This document shows, piece by piece, positions 1 to 5,328 of a stretch of DNA of 21,406 bases. The translations under genes were made by a program, and so were the position numbers. The DNA lies in the IMG/VR virus record IMGVR_UViG_3300006868_000144, positions 1 through 21,406 of that record; one strand, 5' to 3'. Below the pieces are notes generated by a model that made no database searches, was not told the DNA's origin, and saw only the letters and a program-made list of their open reading frames with translations. Position 1 is the stretch's first letter. The number at the start of each line of letters is the position of its first letter. This stretch comes from a virus.

Positions 1-1218
1 CTCAACTGGAAGAAAGAGTGGAATCGTTGGCTGCCGCACCGGGACGTCCAGATTGTTGTGGACCGCAAAGAGTTCCCAGAGTTCAGCGAGGTGCTGGTTG
101 TCGGTTACTCCAACATCCACCATTGGAAGGATCTGCTCAAAGGTCACAACGGGTACGTTTTTGATGAATCTCACTACTGTAAGAGCCGTGACTCGCAGCG
201 AACCAAAGCGGCGAAAGCAATCACGAAGGCTGCCGGGCCCGACGTCCCGGTGATCTTGCTTACGGGTACTCCTGTGACGAACCGGCCAGCCGAGTACGCA
301 CCGCAACTTCAGATCATCGGTCAGGTGGATGCGTTTGGCGGCGAATGGGGTTTTTACCGCAGATATTGTGACGCTTTCCGTGACAAGTGGGGACAATGGC
401 ATCTTGAGGGTGCGTCAAATCTAGAGGAACTGAACGAACGGCTTCGTTCCACTTGCTACATCCGTCGCACTAAAGATCAGGTGATGACTGAACTGCCTCC
501 TGTTGTTCATGACCCGCTGCTCGTGGAAGTCCCGGCGGCCCAGATGAAGGAGTACCGCAAAGCCGAGCGAGATATTGTCCAGTATCTTATTGACAGGGCT
601 GTGGAAATCGCTGAAGAACTTGGAGAAAACCCGAAGTCGGCCGCTGTCAGAGCGCGTTTGAAAGCGGAGGCTAGTCAGCATCTCGTGCGAATTAGCATCT
701 TGCGCAGATTAGCGGCGAAAGCAAAAATGCCTGCGATTGAGGAGTGGATCGAGGGCCGGCTCGCGGAGTCCCGGAAAGTTGTTGTTGCTGCCCACCACCG
801 TGACATCGTTGACGCGCTTGCCGACAAATACGGCGGCTACAAGATTCAAGGTGACATGGAACTAGGGGACGTAGAGGATGCGAAAGAAGCGTTCCAAACC
901 GACCCCGACGCAAAAGTCATAGTTTTGTCGATTCAGGCTGCGAAAACCGGGCACACGTTGACGGCATCGCAGGACGTTTTATTTGTAGAACTCCCATGGA
1001 CACCCGCCGACGTTGACCAAACGTACAGTCGCTGTCATCGAATCGGTCAAACAGGTTCGGTAACTGCGACTTACATGCTGCTCGACGGGACTATCGACGA
1101 GGAGATCTACGATCTGGTTGAAAGGAAGCGTCGGGTCGTGTCGCAGGCAACGGATGGTGGGCCTGATGTTGACGAAGAAGCCGATTTGTCACAACTTGTG
1201 TTGGGGTTCCTCGGCTAA
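1..1218 (+). CDS. SNF2-family DNA helicase/translocase, 3' part
   Basis: An ATP-dependent DNA translocase of helicase superfamily 2, probably acting in phage DNA replication, repair or remodelling. The frame is open from base 1, so the N-terminus, including Walker A, lies outside the window; 405 residues are present. Visible motifs are DESH (motif II, a DEAH variant), LLTGTP (motif III), YIRRTKDQV, the RecA-2 block VVVAAHHRDIVDAL, then SIQAAKTGHTLTAS (motif V) and QTYSRCHRIGQ (motif VI), which is diagnostic for SNF2. The GTG at 58 is internal: residues before it (WKKEWNRWLP) fit the family. It overlaps the convergent gene ending at 1189 by 30 bp. Family assignment is secure; the exact role is inferred. 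Confidence 0.93.
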   Translation, partial: LNWKKEWNRWLPHRDVQIVVDRKEFPEFSEVLVVGYSNIHHWKDLLKGHNGYVFDESHYCKSRDSQRTKAAKAITKAAGPDVPVILLTGTPVTNRPAEYAPQLQIIGQVDAFGGEWGFYRRYCDAFRDKWGQWHLEGASNLEELNERLRSTCYIRRTKDQVMTELPPVVHDPLLVEVPAAQMKEYRKAERDIVQYLIDRAVEIAEELGENPKSAAVRARLKAEASQHLVRISILRRLAAKAKMPAIEEWIEGRLAESRKVVVAAHHRDIVDALADKYGGYKIQGDMELGDVEDAKEAFQTDPDAKVIVLSIQAAKTGHTLTASQDVLFVELPWTPADVDQTYSRCHRIGQTGSVTATYMLLDGTIDEEIYDLVERKRRVVSQATDGGPDVDEEADLSQLVLGFLG

Positions 1219-1527
1219 ACCGAACTTTGTCCACCAGAGTTCTGGGTTTTTCCGCCATCGCCAACACATTTTTGCGACTTTTGTCCATTCCATCGGATCT
1301 TCCTCGATCCATTTCCTGTTGATTTCGGCAACCAGATCTGGGTCCAACCGGGGCTCCCAGAAGACGTCATGGGTGTTTCCACGGAGTTGTTCACAACGGT
1401 AAATGAGGATCCATTCGGCCAGCAGGGGTTTGGTGTGAAGGATCAACTTCCAGTAGATCATCGAAATGGGCATCGACGAGTGCTGCGACAGCCTCACCGT
1501 TGCGTCCATCACTTGGTCGTACGTCAT
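1189..1527 (-). CDS. Hypothetical Trp-rich protein, last gene of the oxygenase operon
   Basis: A 112-residue protein of unknown function with no family I recognise. It is rich in aromatic residues (YWKL, EWILIYR, FWEPRL, CWRWRK, LWWTKFG) and looks globular, without a signal peptide. The start is the ATG at 1527, which forms an ATGA overlap with the stop of the 2OG oxygenase at 1524, so it is probably translationally coupled and expressed with it. A longer reading upstream would run deep into the oxygenase and is not preferred. Its 3' end overlaps the convergent SNF2 gene by 30 bp. Confidence 0.75.
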   Translation of the reverse strand: MTYDQVMDATVRLSQHSSMPISMIYWKLILHTKPLLAEWILIYRCEQLRGNTHDVFWEPRLDPDLVAEINRKWIEEDPMEWTKVAKMCWRWRKNPELWWTKFGLAEEPQHKL

Positions 1528-2015
1528 GTTCGCCACAGATGGGTGACCGCGACGATCCGGCGGCCCCGGCATTTCTGTACTTCGTGTTGGAGGTGGCCGT
1601 CCATGAGGATGACGGTTCCTGCTTTTGGTTTGAAGTCTGCGGGTGGGACGAGAAGTCTGCCGCCTTCGTAGTCGTCGGTGAGGTAGGCGAGGACTGTGGT
1701 GAAGTTGTCGCCGTTTACGACTTCTTCGGGGACTGTGGGGCAGTCAACGTGTGGGCCGAGAGGCTGACGATGCTCATTCGCCAGCAGATGTGCGAACTTT
1801 TTGTCTTGGGAGTGATAGCGAAAATGCTCGCAACGGAAGGTTTTGTCGGCTTCGGCATACAGTTCGTCGCCTCTGATGTACTTCCACAGGTGTTCGGATG
1901 CTGCGAGTTCGTTCTCCAGCAGCAGAGGCCCCGGGTTGTGCTCTACCCAGTTTTGGGACGAGAGGTAGTCAACGTGCTCTGTGGGGTCAAACCACTTGGG
2001 CAAAATCGTCAACAT
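1524..2015 (-). CDS. 2-oxoglutarate/Fe(II)-dependent oxygenase, prolyl-hydroxylase-like
   Basis: A 163-residue enzyme of the cupin-fold 2OG-Fe(II) oxygenase superfamily, closest in layout to prolyl 4-hydroxylase-type domains. The iron ligands are visible as HVD (His89, Asp91) and a distal His144 in HLQHEV. Arg153 in GRRIVAV is placed to bind 2-oxoglutarate, and EGGRLLVPP is the usual strand between them. Such enzymes hydroxylate proteins or nucleobases; the substrate cannot be read from sequence. ATG 2015 follows GGGAAA and overlaps the upstream gene by 29 bp. It is the fifth gene of a six-gene unit. A second, dissimilar 2OG oxygenase lies at 3106. Confidence 0.88.
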   Translation of the reverse strand: MLTILPKWFDPTEHVDYLSSQNWVEHNPGPLLLENELAASEHLWKYIRGDELYAEADKTFRCEHFRYHSQDKKFAHLLANEHRQPLGPHVDCPTVPEEVVNGDNFTTVLAYLTDDYEGGRLLVPPADFKPKAGTVILMDGHLQHEVQKCRGRRIVAVTHLWRT

Positions 2016-2232
2016 TTTCCCACATTAGCATTAGGTAATGTAGGGTGTCGTCACCAACGTGATCCTTGTAGAACGGATCGAACTTCGTTCCACGGATGTG
2101 CTCCGCTAACCCTTGATGGACGTTGTGAAGTTCTTGGAAAAACCATTGTCCGTACCTGAGGCTTGGATGGGCGACGCTGTTGAAGCCTTTGACCGTGTTG
2201 ATACAGAAATCGCTGAACGTCGGCCTTGTCAC
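1987..2232 (-). CDS. Conserved-looking small phage protein
   Basis: An 81-residue protein. Motifs such as FSDFCINTV, SLRYGQWFFQEL and IRGTKFDPFYKD resemble a small family I associate with phages, where RYGQ...AEKIRGT...DPFYxD is typical, but no function is known. The start chosen is the GTG at 2232, which forms a GTGA overlap with the stop of the upstream gene (2229). The frame is open further upstream, to 2394, but that extension is Ser/Arg/Gln-rich and is a shadow of the 2229-2414 gene. It probably shares a message with the downstream oxygenase. Confidence 0.8.
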   Translation of the reverse strand: MTRPTFSDFCINTVKGFNSVAHPSLRYGQWFFQELHNVHQGLAEHIRGTKFDPFYKDHVGDDTLHYLMLMWENVDDFAQVV

Positions 2233-2414
2233 CTGTCGGTCACCTTCTTCGGCTCGGCTGGCAACTTTGGAGCCCCGGTCGATTTGTCCCACATCTTGCG
2301 AGACAGATGGCGACCCATCTCCTTGTTGGCCTTTCTTTCGGCTCTGTCGTAGGTCTTGCGACGCTCGTTGCGTGCTTGGAAGATCGTCTTCCATTGTTCG
2401 GTGGTTCTGCTCAC
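2229..2414 (-). CDS. Small, highly basic hypothetical protein
   Basis: A 61-residue protein dominated by Lys and Arg, likely one or two charged helices (ARNERRKTYDRAERKANKEMG). It could bind nucleic acid, but this is inference from composition only. GTG 2414 is chosen because GGAAGGAAAG lies six bases upstream and because it makes a GTGA overlap with the stop of the 31-residue membrane protein (2411). The longer open frame to 2663 is low-complexity out-of-frame sequence over the two upstream genes. No family recognised. Confidence 0.7.
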   Translation of the reverse strand: MSRTTEQWKTIFQARNERRKTYDRAERKANKEMGRHLSRKMWDKSTGAPKLPAEPKKVTDR

Positions 2415-2506
2415 TTGCTTTCCTTCCGTGCGAATAGGGCGATCCAGAGTACCGCCGTGAAACTTAGTCCCACGACGACGTAGATGATGGTTCCGAGGGT
2501 GCTCAT
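2411..2506 (-). CDS. 31-residue single-pass membrane protein
   Basis: A very short gene encoding one hydrophobic segment (residues about 5-25, from GTIIYVVVG to WIALFA) followed by a charged tail ARKESK, which predicts an N-out/C-in small membrane protein. The evidence is the double overlap: ATGA with the upstream stop at 2503 and GTGA with the downstream start at 2414, so the frame fills the gap between two genes exactly. Small membrane proteins of this type are common in phage early regions. Function unknown. Confidence 0.7.
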   Translation of the reverse strand: MSTLGTIIYVVVGLSFTAVLWIALFARKESK

Positions 2507-2676
2507 CCCATCGCCTTTGCTTTGGCGAGGGCTTCCTCACGAGTGGCGTAGACGAATCCGGCTGGGGCGTTCCTGTTGCCGGTGTCAATGACGATCCATT
2601 CGGTGCTGACGATGCCAGCGTCGGGGGTGTCGTCGTCGTAGTAGTGGATGGGCTGAATGTCATACCTGTAGGTCAT
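2503..2676 (-). CDS. Small hypothetical protein, first gene of the oxygenase operon
   Basis: A 57-residue protein starting MTYRYDIQPIHYYDD and ending TREEALAKAKAMG, predicted as a small beta-sheet domain with a C-terminal helix, similar in style to phage proteins with an EEAL helix. The start is the ATG at 2676, seven bases after a TAAAGT -10 box, so the message is probably leaderless. A GTG at 2685 would add three residues but would fall inside the promoter. It heads a chain of six overlapping genes that runs to 1189. Function unknown. Confidence 0.78.
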   Translation of the reverse strand: MTYRYDIQPIHYYDDDTPDAGIVSTEWIVIDTGNRNAPAGFVYATREEALAKAKAMG

Positions 2677-2683
2677 GTTTCTC

Positions 2684-2713
2684 ACTTTAGTCTAGGGGTG
2701 TAACACCTGTCAA
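2684..2713 (-). promoter_or_regulatory. Sigma70-type promoter TTGACA-N18-TAAAGT with palindrome in spacer
   Basis: -35 TTGACA (2708-2713) and -10 TAAAGT (2684-2689), seven bases before ATG 2676. The spacer contains the 11-bp palindrome GGTGTAACACC (2697-2707), a candidate operator. It lacks the AATAAG block of the main promoter family. The -35 overlaps the stop of the upstream gene. Confidence 0.6.
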
Positions 2714-2877
2714 GCATTCTTTCGATTGCTTGGATGTTTGCGGACAGCCTGCGTCAGTTTGTATGAGCAGACAGGGCAAAGCCGGTGTCCACCGACCTTT
2801 TCCCAAAGGATTGCGTCTCGATGTTCGATCGAGGTGGTCTTGTGACACGTTGAGCAGACGTAGATAACGTCCCCCAT
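2710..2877 (-). CDS. 55-residue zinc-ribbon protein
   Basis: A short protein with two Cys pairs, CSTC (residues 8-11) and CPVC (34-37), about 22 residues apart, the layout of a zinc ribbon; the tail is basic (YKLTQAVRKHPSNRKNA). ATG 2877 shares its A with the TGA of the upstream membrane protein gene (TGATG), a strong coupling signal. It lies in a two-gene unit driven by the AATAAG-type promoter at 3018-3046. It may bind DNA or RNA or act as a small adaptor; no specific function can be read. Confidence 0.75.
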   Translation of the reverse strand: MGDVIYVCSTCHKTTSIEHRDAILWEKVGGHRLCPVCSYKLTQAVRKHPSNRKNA

Positions 2878-3011
2878 CAGTAGTCGTCGTCCTCTTCCAG
2901 ATCGTACTTGAGGTCGTCAATGGCGAGCCATGCGAGGAACAGCATGCCGAGGCCGAACGCTCCTGCCGCAATAAGAAACTCGCCGAGTGGAATCATCTCT
3001 GGGTTGTTCAT
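2877..3011 (-). CDS. 44-residue single-pass membrane protein
   Basis: A short hydrophobic helix (about residues 11-30, FLIAAGAFGLGMLFLAWLA) with an acidic C-terminal tail (DLKYDLEEDDDY), predicted as a one-pass membrane protein. ATG 3011 sits six bases after the -10 of an AATAAG-type promoter, so the message should be leaderless. Its stop overlaps the start of the zinc-ribbon gene by one base. No family recognised; function unknown. Confidence 0.72.
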   Translation of the reverse strand: MNNPEMIPLGEFLIAAGAFGLGMLFLAWLAIDDLKYDLEEDDDY

Positions 3012-3017
3012 GACTCC

Positions 3018-3046
3018 ATTATGGGGCTTATCACTATAATCGTCAA
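3018..3046 (-). promoter_or_regulatory. AATAAG-family promoter P1 (leaderless)
   Basis: TTGACG-N17-CATAAT with GATAAGCCC ending at the -10. The start codon at 3011 follows six bases after the -10 box. Confidence 0.75.
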
Positions 3047-3063
3047 CCCCTTATCGGGATTTC

Positions 3064-3127
3064 TTTTCCACAGATTTATCAACAAGATGTGGATAAACTG
3101 GCCTCATGGGACACCCTCTTATCCACA
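3064..3127. other. Cluster of DnaA-box-like 9-mers, possible replication origin
   Basis: Two exact TTATCCACA DnaA boxes, one inverted at 3088-3096 and one direct at 3119-3127, plus two single-mismatch versions, TTTTCCACA (3064-3072) and TTATCAACA (3076-3084), all within 64 bp. The flank at 3018-3090 is the divergent, AT-rich gap between two gene blocks. This is the composition of a DnaA-dependent origin or of a DnaA-regulated promoter. The last box lies inside the 3106 gene and the inverted box overlaps its -10. An origin is inference only. Confidence 0.45.
3094..3099 (+). promoter_or_regulatory. -10 box TAAACT for leaderless gene at 3106
   Basis: TAAACT lies exactly six bases before ATG 3106, the spacing seen for the other leaderless genes. 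No good -35 is visible 17 bp upstream, so an activator, possibly DnaA, may be needed. It overlaps the inverted DnaA box. Confidence 0.4.
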
Positions 3128-3732
3128 CCCCACGCATCATCGAACCCGAAAGCGTCATCGAACTCCGAGCATTCGTCCGCGAACACGGGACTCCGAGCCC
3201 GCCGGCGGCAGCAGAAGAAGGAGAAATCAACGTTTTGCTTGCCCCAGACGAAGCACTCCACAACCTGATGTCCGACCTCTCCGTCCACATCTGCCAACTC
3301 GCCGACAGCCTGTGGCTTGACGCTCACGTTGTGTGGCACGGCTCCATCCGAGAATGGCAACCCGGCGAATACGCCACCAGCCACTTCGACTGCTACGACG
3401 TCAACGACGGAGCCCCGGTTTTGATGGACGGACTCCAGCAAAGGTATTGCGATTTATCTTGCGTCCTGTTTCTCTCCGACTCCGAAGGGGACGGCATACT
3501 TCAGTTCCCCGAACAGGGCGTGGACATCAAACCAGTCGCCGGTACAGCAGCCCTTTTCCCAGCAACAATCCCTCACCAAGTGTCAACCGTTGAGAAAGAA
3601 CGACTCACAATGGTGTTCTTCTTGTCACGGGCGAGAACTCTCGGGCTCACAGCCCCGATCCTCCCAGATGGCTGGCAGAACCAGTTGTACCACCCGTCTC
3701 GGGCAGAGTTTCTGGCTCAGACTTTAGGGTGA
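3106..3732 (+). CDS. 2-oxoglutarate/Fe(II)-dependent oxygenase, second type
   Basis: A 208-residue oxygenase of the 2OG-Fe(II) superfamily with prolyl 4-hydroxylase-like motifs: WQPGEYATSHFD supplies His93 and Asp95, IPHQV supplies distal His157, and Arg166 follows at the position of the 2OG-binding residue. GILQFPEQGVDIKPVAGTAALFP is the usual inner sheet. It shares little beyond these motifs with the enzyme at 1524, so it is not a recent duplicate. ATG 3106 has no Shine-Dalgarno sequence and is probably leaderless. It is the only + strand gene between 1.2 and 10.3 kb and overlaps the convergent gene at 3717 by 16 bp. Substrate unknown. Confidence 0.88.
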   Translation: MGHPLIHTPRIIEPESVIELRAFVREHGTPSPPAAAEEGEINVLLAPDEALHNLMSDLSVHICQLADSLWLDAHVVWHGSIREWQPGEYATSHFDCYDVNDGAPVLMDGLQQRYCDLSCVLFLSDSEGDGILQFPEQGVDIKPVAGTAALFPATIPHQVSTVEKERLTMVFFLSRARTLGLTAPILPDGWQNQLYHPSRAEFLAQTLG

Positions 3733-3941
3733 CGCCATTTGTACGGCGAGAAGTGGGCGTTGATAGCGTCAGCGACTTCTTCGTTTTCGTACAACCGGAC
3801 AACGTGATGACACGGATCCAGTCCATCTTCCCAGTCAGCGTCTTCCTTTTCGGACATAGGGATGCCGTCATGCGTTGAGCAGACAGCGGGGCCACACCAC
3901 TTGTTGTCAACCCCGATTTGGAGCCATTCGTCGAATGTCAC
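3717..3941 (-). CDS. Conserved-looking small phage protein
   Basis: A 74-residue acidic protein beginning MTFDEWLQIGVDNKWCGP and containing CSTHDGIPMSEKE and a DPCHHVVRLY segment. I associate this pattern with short proteins in actinobacterial phages, with no known function. Cys and His residues (Cys16, Cys21, His24, Cys44, His45, His46) could bind a metal. The start is GTG 3941, with GGAAAGG about six bases upstream and a GTGA overlap with the upstream stop at 3938. It converges on the second oxygenase and overlaps it by 16 bp. Confidence 0.82.
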   Translation of the reverse strand: MTFDEWLQIGVDNKWCGPAVCSTHDGIPMSEKEDADWEDGLDPCHHVVRLYENEEVADAINAHFSPYKWRHPKV

Positions 3942-4072
3942 TCGCTCACCTTTCCACGGCAGGCTTTTTTGGCCTGCTCCTTACGCTTGTCTGGGATAGT
4001 TTGAGCACGGAGGCGTGAGTGGGTAAACGCCCACCGGTCTGCTTCAGACCACTTTTTCTGCTTCGTACTCAT
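3938..4072 (-). CDS. Small basic hypothetical protein
   Basis: A 44-residue Lys/Arg-rich protein (MSTKQKKWSEADRWAFTHS through RKEQAKKACRGKVSE). The open frame extends upstream to 4228, but the start is set at ATG 4072 by a promoter whose -10, TACAAT, lies seven bases upstream, predicting a leaderless message. The stop overlaps the next gene's GTG. The extension would cover the tail of the DUF6378 gene. No function recognised; nucleic-acid binding is possible from charge alone. Confidence 0.7.
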   Translation of the reverse strand: MSTKQKKWSEADRWAFTHSRLRAQTIPDKRKEQAKKACRGKVSE

Positions 4073-4108
4073 GTCAACAATTGTACTGCTAAATGTTGAC
4101 ATCAACAA
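4071..4108 (-). promoter_or_regulatory. Promoter TTGTTG-N17-TACAAT with flanking inverted repeat
   Basis: -35 at 4103-4108 and -10 at 4080-4085, seven bases before ATG 4072. A perfect 9-bp inverted repeat, ATGTCAACA (4071-4079) and TGTTGACAT (4094-4102), brackets the -10 and the start codon, the expected layout for a dimeric repressor. The spacer lacks AATAAG, so this unit is likely under different control. Confidence 0.6.
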
Positions 4109-4110
4109 CG

Positions 4111-4464
4111 TCAGACCGCCCAATTTGAGTAATCGACTTTCACCGGTGTCGACGCCGCCGGCGCAGTCCCGTCTTCTCGAAGAACACAGTCCCAACCGCA
4201 CGCTGAGTAACCAGCCAAATCCGCCCAATTGTCCTCATGTTCGGGAAGCCAAGAGATGCGGCTTAGTTTGAGACACATCATCAAAGCGGCAACGTCATGC
4301 GGGAGCAGCCGCACCGGGGCTCCGAGCCGGCGCTCCAGATATGCGCTCCACATATCGGCGGTTGTCCGGAAGTCGGAAATCGGGTCACCGTACTGATCAT
4401 CTCGGTCACCGTTCACGAGTCGTTCAGCGTTAGCGAGTAAGTCGGTTCGGTTTTGGGAAGACAT
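4111..4464 (-). CDS. DUF6378-type phage protein
   Basis: A 117-residue protein with the hallmarks of the DUF6378 phage family: an N-terminal helix ending in VNGDRDDQYGDP (residues about 17-28), WSAYLERRLG, then LPHDVAALMMCLKLSRI (54-70) and DNWADLAGYSACG. The family is widespread in tailed phages and its function is unknown; the charged GDRDDQYG and HDVA motifs suggest a ligand- or metal-binding helical fold. ATG 4464 is preceded six bases upstream by AAGACT and has no Shine-Dalgarno, so it is probably leaderless. Confidence 0.87.
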   Translation of the reverse strand: MSSQNRTDLLANAERLVNGDRDDQYGDPISDFRTTADMWSAYLERRLGAPVRLLPHDVAALMMCLKLSRISWLPEHEDNWADLAGYSACGWDCVLREDGTAPAASTPVKVDYSNWAV

Positions 4465-4470
4465 GACGTC

Positions 4471-4499
4471 AGTCTTCAGCCCCGCCGGCCGCGTGTCAA
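4471..4499 (-). promoter_or_regulatory. Sigma70-type promoter TTGACA-N17-AAGACT
   Basis: Consensus -35 TTGACA (4494-4499) and -10 AAGACT (4471-4476), six bases before ATG 4464. The spacer is GC-rich and lacks AATAAG, so it is outside the main family. Leaderless transcription is predicted. Confidence 0.6.
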
Positions 4500-4516
4500 G
4501 TGGTGCGTAAACGACG

Positions 4517-4553
4517 GAAACCCCGAGAGTCGGGGGGTGACTCTCGGGGTTTC
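4517..4553 (-). terminator. Strong hairpin terminator
   Basis: A perfect 15-bp stem, GAAACCCCGAGAGTC with its complement, around a 7-base loop. On the - strand it lies downstream of the 4641-4844 gene and ahead of the promoter at 4471. T-runs are short (TTTCC, later CGTTT), so it is a strong hairpin with a weak U-tract; it could work on both strands. Confidence 0.7.
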
Positions 4554-4640
4554 GGATGGAAGTGGGGGGGTTTGTCTGGGGGTTCTGTTGCCACGCCCCC
4601 TTTGGCGCCGAGTCTTACTCAGTGTCGGAACGGGTGACCC

Positions 4641-4844
4641 CTAGGAGCCGCAAGGCTCGAAGGGAGACAACCTCTCTTCGTCGATGCGATGGGATTCGCA
4701 AACGACGTCGTCGTCGTTCCACCACTCCCATCCGGCGAAGATATCCCCGTTGCTCATGACAGAGAAGACGTACTGGGCGTCACACTCCGAGCACGGGTAT
4801 GTCCCTTCGGAATCTTTCATTTTCACCTCCCCCCTTGCTTCCAT
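4641..4844 (-). CDS. Small Cys-containing acidic protein with two possible starts
   Basis: A 67-residue protein (59 from the inner start). The core has YPCSEC (a CxxC knuckle) and later Cys residues (VVCESH, EPCGS), so a small zinc-binding fold is likely; GWEWWNDDDVV is aromatic and acidic. The start is ambiguous: ATG 4844 lies six bases after a -10 box (leaderless), whereas ATG 4820 follows a strong GGAGGTGA Shine-Dalgarno. The same double-start arrangement is seen in the 5329-5547 gene. Expression is probably controlled by the promoter at 4851 and the four LexA-like sites upstream. Function unknown. Confidence 0.75.
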   Translation of the reverse strand: MEARGEVKMKDSEGTYPCSECDAQYVFSVMSNGDIFAGWEWWNDDDVVCESHRIDEERLSPFEPCGS

Positions 4845-4850
4845 GACTCA

Positions 4851-4879
4851 ATTCTGGGGCTTATTGGTGACAACAACAA
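4851..4879 (-). promoter_or_regulatory. AATAAG-family promoter P2 (leaderless)
   Basis: TTGTTG-N17-CAGAAT with AATAAGCCC abutting the -10; six bases to ATG 4844. An AT-rich stretch (AAATTTTCGGAATATTTT) lies just upstream of the -35. Confidence 0.78.
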
Positions 4880-4915
4880 CCTGCAGGGCAAAATATTCCG
4901 AAAATTTCTTTACGG

Positions 4916-4984
4916 GTACAGGTGTTCGATCCCCGAACAAATGTTCGAGAACGCACAAATGTTCGATTTACGAACAGATGTTCG
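4916..4984 (-). promoter_or_regulatory. Tandem array of four LexA-like/iteron-like sites
   Basis: Four copies related to CGAACAYNTGTTCG at 4971-4984 (perfect dyad), 4952-4965 (one mismatch), 4934-4947 (perfect dyad) and 4916-4929 (degenerate half), with centre-to-centre spacings of 19, 18 and 18 bp. CGAAC-N4-GTTCG is the actinobacterial and Gram-positive SOS box. The array lies 36-105 bp upstream of the -35 of P2, which is not the usual place for LexA repression, so cooperative binding by a phage regulator or a replication-iteron role is also possible. Confidence 0.6.
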
Positions 4985-4999
4985 ATTTAGTGCTAAAGA

Positions 5000-5125
5000 T
5001 CAGCGACCGCGACAACCGGGGCATCGACCCCGCCCGTGAACCATCCGGCTGATGAATTTCGCTGCCGGTGGCTTCTTGGCAACGGGCTTCGGTTCGTCCG
5101 GCTTAGCGGGCTCGGCCTTGGCCAC
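5000..5125 (-). CDS. Possible 41-residue Lys/Pro/Ala-rich protein with CPGC tail
   Basis: An out-of-frame (+1) continuation of the 5103-5246 gene. From GTG 5125 it reads VAKAEPAKPDEPKPVAKK, then PPAAKFISRMVHGRG, and ends RCPGCRGR. The low-complexity Lys/Pro/Ala linker and CPGC knuckle look like real protein rather than noise. It could be a separate overlapping gene (23-bp overlap) or the second half of a +1-frameshift product. The Shine-Dalgarno is poor. An alternative start at ATG 5041 would leave only the CPGC tail. Moderate to low confidence. Confidence 0.42.
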   Translation of the reverse strand: MAKAEPAKPDEPKPVAKKPPAAKFISRMVHGRGRCPGCRGR

Positions 5126-5246
5126 GGTACTTTTTCTTGTAGTTCTTGGAACCGGGCGACCTCGAAGTCCCGCTCGTAGCGTGAACACCTTTGTTCTTCT
5201 TACGCGGTTCTGGTGTCCAGCCGATTCCGATTCCCGTTTTAGCCAT
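5103..5246 (-). CDS. 47-residue highly basic small protein
   Basis: A short Gly/Lys/Arg-rich protein (MAKTGIGIGWTPEPRKKNKG, then HATSGTSRSPGSKNYKKKYRGQGRAR), predicted to be disordered and cationic. Similar short MAKTG...NYKKKYRGQGR proteins occur in phages to my knowledge; no function is known, and nucleic-acid binding is a guess. ATG 5246 follows TAGAAT by six bases, so it is likely leaderless; ATAAG three bases before that -10 echoes the main promoter family, though a clear -35 is lacking. Its 3' end overlaps the +1 frame at 5000-5125. Confidence 0.72.
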   Translation of the reverse strand: MAKTGIGIGWTPEPRKKNKGVHATSGTSRSPGSKNYKKKYRGQGRAR

Positions 5247-5252
5247 GAGAAG

Positions 5253-5258
5253 ATTCTA
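5253..5258 (-). promoter_or_regulatory. -10 box TAGAAT, partial AATAAG-family promoter
   Basis: TAGAAT six bases before ATG 5246, with TATAAGTGA directly upstream in the position of AATAAGCCC. No TTG -35 is visible 17 bp upstream, so it is a degenerate member of the family. Confidence 0.45.
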
Positions 5259-5328
5259 TCACTTATACGGGGCTCGGGAAAAGTGGGGGGTTTTGGCGGT
5301 GGGTCGCCACCCTGTGGAGTTCCGAGGC

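Noticed and set aside
4554-4601. Small - strand frame from GTG 4597 into the terminator region
   Set aside because: Encodes a Pro-rich peptide whose second half is the terminator stem; more likely non-coding sequence.
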